A stretch of 64,000 nt of DNA from an uncultured Eggerthellaceae bacterium (GCA_905234785.1 CAJOIP010000012.1:1-64000); one strand, 5' to 3'. Positions 35,786 to 43,631 are shown, counted from the first letter of the stretch. Translations and numbers: made by a program. Notes: generated by a model from the sequence alone, not told the origin.

Positions 35786-36799
35786 ATGGTGAATCGCAGC
35801 GTCATAGCGATGGGAGCGGGCTTCGCGCTCGACTCCGTGCTCGGCGACCCGATGGGGTGGCCGCATCCCGTGCGCCTCATCGGCAAGCAGATCGAGCTCG
35901 AAGAGGGACTCGTGCGCAAGCACGTGCTCGGCGAGCTCGACAACGCGGGCGACGCTTGGCCGCTGAACCGCGAGCAGACCGAGCGCTTGTGCGGTGCGGC
36001 GATTGCGGCCGACGTCATGCTGGCTGCGCCCATCGCCACGTGGGCGTTGCTGAGGATATGCGAGCGGTTCAGCCCGTGGCTGGCCTTGGGCGTCGAAAGC
36101 GTGCTGTGCTACCAGCTCGTGGCCGCGCGGTCGTTGCGCGACGAGAGCATGAAAGTGCACGACGCGCTCGCAGCGGGCGACATTCCCGCCGCGCGTCAGG
36201 CGTGCGGCATGATCGTCGGGCGCGACACCGATTGCCTCGACGAGGAAGAGCTCGCGCAGGCGGCTGTGGAAACCGTGGCCGAGAACACGTCCGACGGCGT
36301 GGTGGCCCCGCTTCTGTTCATGGGGCTGGGCGGTGCGCCGGCGGCCATGCTGTACAAGGCAGTGAACACGCTCGACTCCATGATCGGCTACAAGAACGAC
36401 CTGTATAAGAACCTCGGCATGGCGGCGGCGAAGGTCGACGACGCGTTCAACTTCGTGCCGGCGCGCGTGTCGGGTGCGCTCATGTGCGCGGCAGCGGGCC
36501 TGACCGGCTTCGATGCCTCTCGCGCGTGGAAAATCTTCAAGCGCGACCGCTTGAACCACACGTCGCCGAACTCGGCGCATACCGAGGCGGCCTGTGCGGG
36601 CGCGCTCGGCGTGCAGCTGGGCGGCGGTCATACGTACTTCGGCGCGTATGTCGACAAGCCCACCATCGGCGATGCGACGCGTCCCATCGAAACCGCCGAT
36701 GTCGTGCGCGCCAACCAGCTGATGTACGCCACGGCTGCGCTGGGGCTGGGCGTCGCGGCGCTCATCGGGCTGGTGCGAAATCAATTTCCTCCGAGGTGA
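35786..36799 (+). CDS. cbiB: Adenosylcobinamide-phosphate synthase
   Basis: A 337-residue membrane enzyme that attaches aminopropanol phosphate to adenosylcobyric acid. Motifs: LDSVLGDPMGWPHPVRLIG at the N-terminus, GRDTDCLDEEELAQAAVETVAENTSDGVVAPL, MIGYKNDLYKNLGMAAAKVDD, and AACAGALGVQLGGGHTYFG. Four to five hydrophobic segments. It starts the cobalamin operon. The last six residues and stop codon are supplied by junction palindrome copy 3, suggesting that the repeat replaced the original C-terminus. Confidence 0.95.
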   Translation: MVNRSVIAMGAGFALDSVLGDPMGWPHPVRLIGKQIELEEGLVRKHVLGELDNAGDAWPLNREQTERLCGAAIAADVMLAAPIATWALLRICERFSPWLALGVESVLCYQLVAARSLRDESMKVHDALAAGDIPAARQACGMIVGRDTDCLDEEELAQAAVETVAENTSDGVVAPLLFMGLGGAPAAMLYKAVNTLDSMIGYKNDLYKNLGMAAAKVDDAFNFVPARVSGALMCAAAGLTGFDASRAWKIFKRDRLNHTSPNSAHTEAACAGALGVQLGGGHTYFGAYVDKPTIGDATRPIETADVVRANQLMYATAALGLGVAALIGLVRNQFPPR

Positions 36800-36839
36800 T
36801 TGATTATCGAATAATCAATTTCCTCCGAGGAAATTGATT
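36779..36839. repeat. Junction palindrome copies 3 and 4 in tandem
   Basis: AATCAATTTCCTCCGAGG occurs at 36779 and again at 36813, each followed by its inverted half (GTGATTGATT in copy 3, AAATTGATT in copy 4). The copies are joined by ATCGAAT. Copy 3 contains the cbiB stop codon; copy 4 places GAGG 12 bases before the cobD ATG. Confidence 0.9.
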
Positions 36840-36842
36840 CTT

Positions 36843-37898
36843 ATGGAACGGAGAGCTTACGCAATGGAACGTTTCGAGCATGGAGGCGACACCTACGGGC
36901 TCGGCGACGTGGTCGACTACTCGGCGAGCTTGAACCCGCTGGGCATGCCCGTGCAAATCGTGCGCGCGCTGAAGCTCGCGACGGGCGACTTCACGGCGTA
37001 TCCCGACCCGAAGTGCCGCGACCTCACGGCCGCGCTTGCGGCACACGAGGAAGTTCCCGAGAGCCAAATCGTCGTCACGGCGGGCGCAACCGACGCCTTC
37101 ATCCGCATCGCCGCAACGCTGGCGCCGCACAAGGCGCTCGTCTGCACGCCGTGCTACTCGGGTTACGAGCAGGCGCTCGGCCAAACGCATACGCGCGTCG
37201 TGCATCATAGCCTCGTCGCGCGCGAGGACTTCGATGTCACCGAGCGCATCGTCGACTACATCGAACCCGACATCGACGCGGTGTTCCTGTGCTCGCCCAA
37301 CAACCCGACCGGCCGCGTCATTTCGCGCGAGCTGCTGTGCAAGATCCTGCGCGCAGCAGACCGGTGGGGCACGTGGGTGGTGCTCGACGAGTGCTACCTC
37401 GACTTCACGTCGGAGCATTCCGCCGTGTCGCTGCTCGACCGTTATCCGCAGCTCGTCGTCGTGAAGTCGTTCACGAAGACGTACGCCATGGCCGGCATCC
37501 GCGTCGGCTGGTGCGTGTGCGGCCTGCCCGACGTGGCGAAGAAGCTGCGCGATGCCGGCATGCCCTGGGCCGTGTCGACGCCGGCTCAGGTGGCGGGTCT
37601 CGCGGCGCTTGACGTGCCCGGTTACATCGACCTGACCCGCGAATACGTCGAAGCCGAGCGCGAGAAGCTGGAAACGGCGCTTCGCGACATGGGCATGTTC
37701 GTCATCCCCTCGCACGCGAACTACATACTGTTCCAAAGCCCGAAGCCGCTGTACGAGCCCCTGCTCGAGCGCGGGTTCGTCATCCGCCGCTGCGAGAACT
37801 TCCGCGGCCTCGACAACACGTGGTTCCGCATCGCCGTGCGTACGGCCGAAGAGAACAAGCGGCTCATCGCCGCGTGCAAAGGGGTGCTGGCATCGTGA
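36843..37898 (+). CDS. cobD: L-threonine-O-3-phosphate decarboxylase
   Basis: A 351-residue PLP enzyme of the HisC-like aminotransferase fold that makes aminopropanol phosphate for the CbiB step. Motifs: FEHGGDTYGLGDVVDYSASL-NPLG, CSPNNPTGR, LDECYLDF, and KSFTKTYAMAGIRVGW with the Schiff-base lysine K212. Context separates it from hisC. ATG 36843 is used; ATG 36864 (MERFEHGG) is an equally good alternative and gives the usual short lead before HGG. Its stop overlaps the next start as GTGA. Confidence 0.9.
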   Translation: MERRAYAMERFEHGGDTYGLGDVVDYSASLNPLGMPVQIVRALKLATGDFTAYPDPKCRDLTAALAAHEEVPESQIVVTAGATDAFIRIAATLAPHKALVCTPCYSGYEQALGQTHTRVVHHSLVAREDFDVTERIVDYIEPDIDAVFLCSPNNPTGRVISRELLCKILRAADRWGTWVVLDECYLDFTSEHSAVSLLDRYPQLVVVKSFTKTYAMAGIRVGWCVCGLPDVAKKLRDAGMPWAVSTPAQVAGLAALDVPGYIDLTREYVEAEREKLETALRDMGMFVIPSHANYILFQSPKPLYEPLLERGFVIRRCENFRGLDNTWFRIAVRTAEENKRLIAACKGVLAS

Positions 37899-38164
37899 AA
37901 GCCTCGTCCTCGTTCTTCCAGAACCGCGATTGCGAGCACTTCCCGTGTCACGCCGGGGTCGATCCCGAAACGTTCAACTGCCTGTTCTGCTACTGCCCGC
38001 TGTACGCGTTGGGCGATGCGTGCGGCGGCGATTTCCGCTACTCGAAGTCAGGTGCGAAGGACTGCACGCCGTGCACGGTCATGCACGTGGGCGATGCGGG
38101 CGCGCGTATCGTGAAAGAGAAGTTCCCCCTGTTGAAAGAGATGGCAAGGCAAAAGGATGAGTGA
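37895..38164 (+). CDS. Cysteine-rich small-domain protein of cobalamin operons
   Basis: An 89-residue protein from GTG 37895, coupled to cobD. It shows the cysteine-rich small domain (PF04071 type): CEHFPCHAGVDPETFNCLFC-YCPLYALGDACGG, then AKDCTPCTVMH. Eight cysteines and two histidines suggest zinc or an Fe-S cluster. This domain is found in cobalamin gene clusters of anaerobes, but its job is not established. It overlaps cobT by eight bases. Confidence 0.85.
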   Translation: MKASSSFFQNRDCEHFPCHAGVDPETFNCLFCYCPLYALGDACGGDFRYSKSGAKDCTPCTVMHVGDAGARIVKEKFPLLKEMARQKDE

Positions 38165-39314
38165 TTACGTTAACGGGCTGCGCGCGGGCATCGCCCCCCT
38201 CGACAAGGAGGCGCAGCGCCGGTCATACGACAAGTGGAACGCGGTTGCCAAGCCCATCGGGTCGCTTGGCGTGCTCGAGGACGTCGTCATGCAGATGGCG
38301 GGCGTCATGGGCACCGAGGACGTCGAAATCGGCAAGCGCGCGCTCGTGGTGATGTGCGCCGACAACGGCGTGGTCGACCAGGGCGTTTCCCAGTGCGGGC
38401 GCGACGTCACGCGCGCGGTCGCCACGGCGCTCGGCGCGGGCGTGTCGTCGGCGTGCGTCATGGCGCGCACGGCCAACATCGACGTGGTGCCAGTCGACAT
38501 CGGCATGATCGATCCGGGCCTTCTGCCCACGCCCGAAAACCAGATGCTGCACGACGCGGGCATGCCGCTCATGCCCGATCCGCAGCCCATTCCCGGCGTG
38601 CTCGACCGCGTGGTGGGGCGCTGCACCGGCGACATCTTCTACGGCCCCGCCATGACGCGCGAACAGGCCGAACGTGCCTTGCAGGTTGGCGTCGACCTGG
38701 TCGGCGAGCTGAAGGAGCAGGGCTATGCGCTGATCGCCACCGGCGAGATGAGCATCGGGAACACCACGACGGCCTCGGCTATCGTGTCGTGTCTGTTCGA
38801 CAAGCCGGCCAAGGACGTGGTCGGGCGCGGCGCGGGCCTGTCCGATGCCGGTCTTGCCGCCAAGGTGAAGGTCGTGGAACGCGCGGTCGCCGTGAACGCA
38901 TGCGACCCGTCCGATCCGCTCGGCGTGCTGGCATCGCTCGGCGGGTTCGATATTGCGGGCATGACCGGCCTGTTCATCGGTGGCGCGGTGCATCGCGTGC
39001 CGATTGTCGTCGACGGGTTCATCTCGCTCGTGGCCGCGTACCTTGCCACGCTGCTGTGTCCGGAATGCGCGTTTGCCATCATCGGCTCGCACGTTTCGTC
39101 CGAGCCTGCGGTGCGGCTGGTCATCGACGCCCTTTCCGAGCGCTGCGAGGAAGCCGGCGTCGCATTCCAGCCGATCATAAACGCGGGCATGCGCCTGGGC
39201 GAGGGCACGGGCGCGGTGTGCCTCGTGCCGCTGCTCGACGCGGCGCTCGCGCTGTACAACGGAACGACGTTCGACGACGAGGGCATCGAGGCCTACGAGG
39301 TCGACCTGAAGTGA
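38157..39314 (+). CDS. cobT: Nicotinate-nucleotide:dimethylbenzimidazole phosphoribosyltransferase
   Basis: A 385-residue CobT, which activates the lower-ligand base as an alpha-ribotide. Motifs: KPIGSLGVLEDVVMQMAG, VMCADNGVVDQGVS near residues 60-75, GEMSIGNTTTASAI, VGRGAGLSDAGL, and the C-terminal NAGMRLGEGTGAVCLVPLL with the catalytic Glu. Slightly longer than the usual ~350 residues. Stop codon overlaps cobU as GTGA. Confidence 0.95.
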   Translation: MSDYVNGLRAGIAPLDKEAQRRSYDKWNAVAKPIGSLGVLEDVVMQMAGVMGTEDVEIGKRALVVMCADNGVVDQGVSQCGRDVTRAVATALGAGVSSACVMARTANIDVVPVDIGMIDPGLLPTPENQMLHDAGMPLMPDPQPIPGVLDRVVGRCTGDIFYGPAMTREQAERALQVGVDLVGELKEQGYALIATGEMSIGNTTTASAIVSCLFDKPAKDVVGRGAGLSDAGLAAKVKVVERAVAVNACDPSDPLGVLASLGGFDIAGMTGLFIGGAVHRVPIVVDGFISLVAAYLATLLCPECAFAIIGSHVSSEPAVRLVIDALSERCEEAGVAFQPIINAGMRLGEGTGAVCLVPLLDAALALYNGTTFDDEGIEAYEVDLK

Positions 39315-39907
39315 TCGCGCTCGTCACAGGCGGCGCGGCATCGGGCAAGAGCGCCTATGCCGAGAGCTTGGCTAAGGCCTTGCCGGGTCCGCATGCGTAC
39401 GTGGCCACGATGCGCCACGGCGATGCGGAAACCGAAGCCCGCATCGCCCGTCATCGCGAAATGCGCGCGGGCAAAGGGTTCGTGACGGTCGAGCTTGCTC
39501 CCGCAATCGACCTGTCCGATCTCGGTGGGGGTGAAGGCGCCATGCTCAAACAGTCCTGCTATGTCGAACAGCCCACCGGGCTGTTCGAGTCGTGCGGAAC
39601 TGCGCGTGGCACCTTCACCCCCACCGAGATCTATGCTGAATGTCAAACCGCATTGCTCGAAGACCTGGGCAATTTGGTGGCGAACGGGCTTCAGGAAAAG
39701 ATGGAAGACGTGCTCGCGTTCGACAATGTGGTCATCGTCGCGAACGAGGTTGGCTGCGATGGCATACAATACGACCCGTTCACGATGGACTACATCGAGA
39801 CGCTTGGCGCGCTGGCGTGCCAGCTGGGCGCCCGTGCCGACGTGGTCGTCGAGGTCGTCGCCGGAATTCCGAACGTGGTGAAGGGGGAGGTGCCTGAAGG
39901 TTGCTGA
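39311..39907 (+). CDS. cobU: Adenosylcobinamide kinase/guanylyltransferase with inserted repeat
   Basis: A 198-residue CobU from GTG 39311. The P-loop GGAASGKS is near the N-terminus, then YVATMRHGDAETEARIARHR, then LLEDLGNLVANGL (the LxxCLTxxxxN region), and ANEVGCDGI...ADVVVEVVAGIPNVVKG. Between PAID and ECQTALLED lies an insert of ~40 residues (LGGGEGAMLKQSCYVEQPTG, then LFESCGTARGTFTPTEIY) encoded by a long palindrome; removing bases 39511-39636 leaves a normal-looking CobU. The later NEVG motif is also less canonical than in the paralogue at 40665. Activity of this protein is therefore uncertain. Confidence 0.88.
   Translation: MIALVTGGAASGKSAYAESLAKALPGPHAYVATMRHGDAETEARIARHREMRAGKGFVTVELAPAIDLSDLGGGEGAMLKQSCYVEQPTGLFESCGTARGTFTPTEIYAECQTALLEDLGNLVANGLQEKMEDVLAFDNVVIVANEVGCDGIQYDPFTMDYIETLGALACQLGARADVVVEVVAGIPNVVKGEVPEGC
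39511..39636. repeat. Variable-arm fold-back element A, inside cobU
   Basis: Outer arms 39518-39541 and 39608-39631 (GATCTCGGTGGGGGTGAAGG...) are complementary over 24 bp with one mismatch. An inner hairpin GAACAGCCC-acc-GGGCTGTTC sits mid-element, and conserved core words GCTCAAACAGTCC and TGCGGAACTGCGC flank it. Flanks CCTGTCCG (left) and ATCTATGC (right) match those of copies B and C read in reverse. 126 bp including flanks, i.e. 42 codons with no stop. Confidence 0.85.
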
Positions 39908-40668
39908 AGTCGCTCATCATGGCATTCTCCTGCTTCTCGCACCTGCCGATGCCGCAGGTGGAATGGGAGTCGGACAACATGCGGTTCATCTTGGCATGGC
40001 TGCCGGCCGTGGGCGTGGCGTGCGGCCTGCTCGTCGGGGCATGGTGCCTCATCTGCGATGCCGTGGGGTTCGGCGCCGTGCTGAAGGCGGGGGGCATCGC
40101 CCTCATTCCCCTGGCGGTCACGGGCGGGTTTCACCTCGACGGGTTCGCGGACGTCATCGACGCGCAGGCGAGCCATGCCGAGCCGACGCGCAAGCGCGAG
40201 ATACTGAAGGACTCCCACATCGGCGCGTTCGCCGCGATCGGCGTGGCGGCGTACGTGGTGGCGTATTTCGCGTTGGCGACCGAGCTTCCCGCAGGCTGGC
40301 GCGTGGCGGTGCTGCTGCTGTGCCTGCACGTCTTGTCGCGGTGCGGGTCGGGGTTCGCGTCGTCGATGTTCTGGGGCAACGGCACCGGGGGCATGCTCAC
40401 GTCGTTCCGCGACAGCGCCGATGTTCGCCTGACTGTCGTCATCGTCATCTGCTTCTTCTTGGCGGCGGGCATCGCCGCCGTGGTCATCGCCCCGCTTTGC
40501 GGGCTTCTCATGGTCGCAGCGGAAATCGTGCTGCTCGTGTGGCTGAACTGGTTCGCGCAGCGCAATTTCGGCGGCATGAGCGGCGACGTCGCCGGGTTCT
40601 TCCTGCAGGTCTGCGAAATCGTGCTGCTGGCGTGCATCGTCATCGGGGCGAAGGCGGTGGGCCTGTGA
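39901..40668 (+). CDS. cobS: Cobalamin-5'-phosphate synthase
   Basis: A 255-residue membrane enzyme joining activated cobinamide to the alpha-ribotide. TTG 39901 is favoured because GGGGAGG lies eight bases upstream; ATG 39919 is the alternative. Motifs: FSCFSHLPMP at the N-terminus, GGFHLDGFADVIDA, RKREILKDSHIGAFAAIGV with the conserved D-x-x-IG-x-FG-like region, and SRCGSGFA. Six to seven hydrophobic segments. It overlaps cobU and the mini-cobU. Confidence 0.95.
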   Translation: MLKSLIMAFSCFSHLPMPQVEWESDNMRFILAWLPAVGVACGLLVGAWCLICDAVGFGAVLKAGGIALIPLAVTGGFHLDGFADVIDAQASHAEPTRKREILKDSHIGAFAAIGVAAYVVAYFALATELPAGWRVAVLLLCLHVLSRCGSGFASSMFWGNGTGGMLTSFRDSADVRLTVVIVICFFLAAGIAAVVIAPLCGLLMVAAEIVLLVWLNWFAQRNFGGMSGDVAGFFLQVCEIVLLACIVIGAKAVGL

Positions 40669-40988
40669 TACTCGTGGTGGGCGGTTTGGCGTCGGGCAAG
40701 CGCACGTTTGCGGAAAGCCTCGGGTTTCCCGAGGAAGACATGGCGTTCGACGCGCACGAGCTGGTGCGCGATACGGAAAGCGCCGATGCGGCCATCGCCG
40801 CGTTGTCGCAGAAAGCGGTTGTCACGTGCGCGGAAGTCGGCAACGGCATCGTGCCGCTCGACCCCGACGAGCGCGCGTACCGCGAACGGGTCGGGCGCAT
40901 GTGCGGCGTGCTGGCAGAGCGCGCCGACGCGGTCGTGCGCACGGTATGCGGCATTCCCGTGGTGCTGAAGGGCGACCCATGGAACTGA
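40665..40988 (+). CDS. Short CobU paralogue
   Basis: A 107-residue protein from GTG 40665 (GTGA overlap with cobS). It keeps a P-loop-like GGLASGKRTFAESLGF and the typical CobU C-terminal block, CAEVGNGIVPLDPDERAYRE followed by RVGRMCGVLAERADAVVRTV and GIPVVLKG, but lacks the middle ~60 residues of full-length CobU. It may complement the repeat-interrupted cobU, act as a kinase-like subunit, or be a decayed duplicate. Intact frame and tight coupling argue for function. Confidence 0.8.
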   Translation: MILVVGGLASGKRTFAESLGFPEEDMAFDAHELVRDTESADAAIAALSQKAVVTCAEVGNGIVPLDPDERAYRERVGRMCGVLAERADAVVRTVCGIPVVLKGDPWN

Positions 40989-41563
40989 TCCTCATCCGCC
41001 ACGGCCAGACGCCCGGCAACGGCGAGAAGCGCTACGTCGGCATCGTCGACCAGCCGCTGAGCGAGGCCGGCCGCGAGCAGGCCCGTGCGGCGGGCGTTCA
41101 CGGGGACGTGTCGCGCGTGTACGTTTCGACCCTGCGGCGCACGCACGAGACCGCCTCCATCATGTTCCCGAACGCAGAGCAGATCGTCGTCGAGGGAATC
41201 CAGGAGATGGATTTCGGCGTGTTCTCGGGCCGTACTCCCGATGAGATGGCCGACGACCCGCAATATCGCGCGTGGGTCGACGGCATGTGCGTGGATCCTT
41301 GCCCCGGCGGCGAATCGCAAGCCGAGCTGACCGACCGCGTGTGCGCCGCGATGGAACAGTTGCTGCGCGAAGCGTCGAAGCGCGGGGAGGATCGCCTGGT
41401 CGTGGTCGCGCACGGCGGCACGATTATGGGCTTCCTCGACCGTTTCGGCAACGACCCTTCCAAACTGTACTGGGAATGGCTCGTCGGCAACTGCGAAGGC
41501 TACCGCATCGACGTGACCTGCGATGAGGCAGGCTTGGTCATTAACTCTGTTGAGCGATACTAG
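40979..41563 (+). CDS. cobC: Histidine phosphatase, probable alpha-ribazole phosphatase
   Basis: A 194-residue phosphoglycerate-mutase-fold phosphatase: LILIRHGQTPGNGEKRYVG with the RHG catalytic histidine, STLRRTHETA, and VVVAHGGTIMGFL with the second histidine. Placed at the end of the cobalamin operon and overlapping the previous gene by ten bases, it is most likely CobC, which removes the phosphate from alpha-ribazole-phosphate or cobalamin-phosphate. By sequence alone it could be another GpmB-type phosphatase. Confidence 0.88.
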   Translation: MELILIRHGQTPGNGEKRYVGIVDQPLSEAGREQARAAGVHGDVSRVYVSTLRRTHETASIMFPNAEQIVVEGIQEMDFGVFSGRTPDEMADDPQYRAWVDGMCVDPCPGGESQAELTDRVCAAMEQLLREASKRGEDRLVVVAHGGTIMGFLDRFGNDPSKLYWEWLVGNCEGYRIDVTCDEAGLVINSVERY

Positions 41564-41613
41564 CAATTTTTGCCATATTGGGGTTCAGAACGCGAGTATT
41601 GCGCCAACTCGTT

Positions 41614-41756
41614 CTTTTCGGGGTAAGTTTTGGACGTGCAGCAAAAAAATCATGGCAACTTTAAGCCATTCAGAATTCTCCGAATCTGTTTCCCCAGGTC
41701 AGTTATTAGCTAAGAATTCAAAACCAGAGCAGTTCGCGATAAACTTACCGCGAAAG
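41614..41756. repeat. AT-rich inverted repeat after the cobalamin operon
   Basis: CTTTTCGGGGTAAGTTT (41614-41630) pairs with AAACTTACCGCGAAAG (41741-41756) at all but one or two bases, across ~110 AT-rich bases. It lies between the convergent cobC and response-regulator genes. No credible gene in this 227 bp gap. Confidence 0.45.
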
Positions 41757-41790
41757 CAGCTGGCAGGTAAAAAACGGCTGTATTGAATAG

Positions 41791-42405
41791 CTATTTCAGC
41801 TTCGGCACGATGTAGCCGTCGGAAACGGCGTGCACGGCGAGCTTCATGATGGAATCGTAGCCCGTCTTCGCCAAGATGCCGGAGATGCGGCGCTTCACGG
41901 TGCCTTCGCTCAGGAACAGCTCGTTGGCGATTTCGCGGCGCGACTTGTTCTCGCAGACGAGGCGCAGGATCTGGATCTCCTCCTCGTCGAGCTCTTCCAA
42001 GGCGGCGTCGCCGAGCTGGGCGGCGGGAAACGTCGAGTAGCCTTCCATCGTGGAGCGGATGATCGAAAGCAGCTCGACGGTGCTGACGTTCTTGTACACG
42101 AAGCTGTCGGCGCGCGCGGCACGAGCTTGCTCTATGAACGTGATTTCGGGGATGCCGGTCATGACCACGACGCGGATGTCGGGCAGCTCGCGCTTGATCT
42201 GGGCTGCAGCCGCGATGCCGGATGCGTCGTCTTCGGTGCAGACGTCCATCAGCATGAGGTCCGGCTTGTTCGCCTTGGCTGCGTCGAAGGCCTCAGCGGC
42301 GCTGGCGAGCTGGCCGATGATTTCCATGTCGTCCTGCGCGTCGATGGCGAGCGCAAGCGATTCGCGCAGCATTGCCTGGTCTTCAACGAGGATGATGCCG
42401 ATCAT
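41791..42405 (-). CDS. LuxR-type response regulator, orphan
   Basis: A 204-residue NarL/LuxR-family regulator from ATG 42405, preceded by AAAGGAGATGGG. Receiver domain ~1-120: acidic pair E8-D9, phospho-acceptor D54 in LMLMDVCTEDD, conserved T in VVMTG, and K in FVYKN. Output HTH ~140-200: VCENKSRREIANELFLSEGT-VKRRISGIL. No histidine kinase is adjacent, so its partner is elsewhere or it answers to another signal. Target genes unknown; the upstream lipoprotein is divergent. Confidence 0.9.
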   Translation of the reverse strand: MIGIILVEDQAMLRESLALAIDAQDDMEIIGQLASAAEAFDAAKANKPDLMLMDVCTEDDASGIAAAAQIKRELPDIRVVVMTGIPEITFIEQARAARADSFVYKNVSTVELLSIIRSTMEGYSTFPAAQLGDAALEELDEEEIQILRLVCENKSRREIANELFLSEGTVKRRISGILAKTGYDSIMKLAVHAVSDGYIVPKLK

Positions 42406-42639
42406 CCCATCTCCTTTCAGCGGATGGTGACATGATATCAAATACGCCCGCGATGCCCCTCAACGTTGCCCAAAGTGATTCAAAGCGCCTGGGAAAAGAT
42501 TTTTCCAGTTGAAATTAGTCAGAAACGCTGGTTGCCTGCAAATCGAACTCGAATACCGTTTTGGGACGAAGGGTCAAGCCCGTTCATAGTATGATGGGCA
42601 CGTAGTCCCGCCAATATTGGCGCGAGAGAAAGGGAAAAC

Positions 42640-43128
42640 ATGAAGAAGGGTATTATTGCGCTGCTTGCGTGCGTGTTCGCGCTGAGCCTGTCGCTCGTCG
42701 GCTGCGGCGGTGGCGGCGGTAACTCGGGCGATGCGAAGGCCGCTTTCGTCGGCACGTGGGATCTCGTCGAGATGGAAGAGAACGGCGAAGTCACCGGCTC
42801 CGACGACCTCGACATGCTGAAGGCCCTGGGCCTCGATGTCTACCTCGAGCTGAACGAGGACGGCACCGGCGCGCTCATGCTGTTCGGCGAGGCCATGGAA
42901 GGCACCTGGGAGGCCAAGAGCGCCACGGACGGCACCTTCACGATCGAGGGCGAGGCTGTCGACATGAAGATCGCCAGCGACCAGCTGACCATGGAGCAGA
43001 GCGGCTCGAAGCTGACGTTCGCGAAGGGCGAGCCGCGTTCTGCCTCGGCTGAGGCCGCTTCGTCTGAAGCCGCTTCGTCGGAGGCCGCTTCGGACGACGC
43101 CTCTTCGTCTGCGAGCTCGGCCAGCTGA
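42640..43128 (+). CDS. Lipoprotein, N-terminal part (stop in linker)
   Basis: A 162-residue lipoprotein with lipobox LVGC (C22), then a small barrel-like domain FVGTWDLVEMEENGEVTGSD ... MEGTWEAKSATDGTFTIEGE of the lipocalin-like type seen in many gut-bacterial lipoproteins, and a Ser/Ala/Glu linker that ends at TGA (43126-43128). The same frame stays open beyond the stop and encodes a further domain, so this is probably the first half of an interrupted gene. GAGAAAGGGAAAAC precedes the ATG. TAGTATGAT near 42585 is a candidate -10. Confidence 0.82.
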   Translation: MKKGIIALLACVFALSLSLVGCGGGGGNSGDAKAAFVGTWDLVEMEENGEVTGSDDLDMLKALGLDVYLELNEDGTGALMLFGEAMEGTWEAKSATDGTFTIEGEAVDMKIASDQLTMEQSGSKLTFAKGEPRSASAEAASSEAASSEAASDDASSSASSAS

Positions 43129-43512
43129 AGCACTGCCTCTGAAAGCGCGGCGAAGGTCGCTGAGATCGAGCCCGTCGCAATCGTCGACGACGACAACATG
43201 GCGATTACCGTCACGGCGTTGAAAATCGACGAGGACGGCGATGCGGGTTACGTGCTCAGCGTTCAGAACAAGACCGACGCCATGGCGTACGTGTTCAGCG
43301 AAGAGGGCTGGACGCTCGGCGATGCCAAGGTTGCCGACCCCGTTTTCCAGATGGAAGTGGGGGCGGGCGACAGCGTCGAGGGCTTCTTGTGGTTCGACCG
43401 CGAGGAGCTGAGCGTTGATTCGTTCGACGAGCTGACCAAGGTCTCAGGTGCCCTTGTCGCCGAAGACCACGACACGCTCAAGCGCATAGGAAGGTACCCG
43501 TTCAAGCTGTAG
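43129..43512 (+). pseudogene. C-terminal part of the interrupted lipoprotein
   Basis: In the same frame as the previous gene, directly after its TGA: STASESAAKVAEIEPVAIVDD, then DNMAITVTALKIDEDGDAGY and VFSEEGWTLGDAKVADPVF. It is a beta-rich domain like those found behind linkers in other lipoproteins. An ATG at 43198 lies inside the domain without a Shine-Dalgarno, so independent translation is unlikely. TGA differs from TCA (Ser) by one base, the likely origin of the stop. Readthrough cannot be excluded. Confidence 0.6.
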
Positions 43513-43533
43513 CCTTCCAAAACAGCGTGAAGG

Positions 43534-43566
43534 AAGGACCGCGTCGATACGGCGCGGTCCTTTTGG
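43534..43566 (+). terminator. Terminator after the interrupted lipoprotein
   Basis: AAGGACCGCG pairs with CGCGGTCCTT around GTCGATACGG, followed by TTTTGG. Confidence 0.85.
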
Positions 43567-43585
43567 TTTACAGCACGATGGGGAC

Positions 43586-43631
43586 GGGGCTGATTGACCC
43601 GATTCCGCGGAATCGGGTCAATCATCGCCCC
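43586..43631. repeat. Perfect 34 bp palindrome between lipoprotein and sulfatase genes
   Basis: TGATTGACCCGATTCCG and its exact reverse complement abut at 43591-43624, with outer GGGGC/GCCCC. It follows a proper terminator by ~20 bases and precedes the sulfatase promoter (TATATAGT near 43640). No other copy was noticed in the window. Confidence 0.75.

Noticed and set aside
41523-41786. An 87-codon frame after cobC
   Set aside because: Begins inside cobC, runs through an AT-rich inverted repeat, no Shine-Dalgarno or domain.
43126-43128. In-frame TGA as selenocysteine
   Set aside because: It lies in a Ser/Ala linker of a lipoprotein with no known selenoprotein relatives and no obvious SECIS-like stem after it; a TCA-to-TGA change is simpler.
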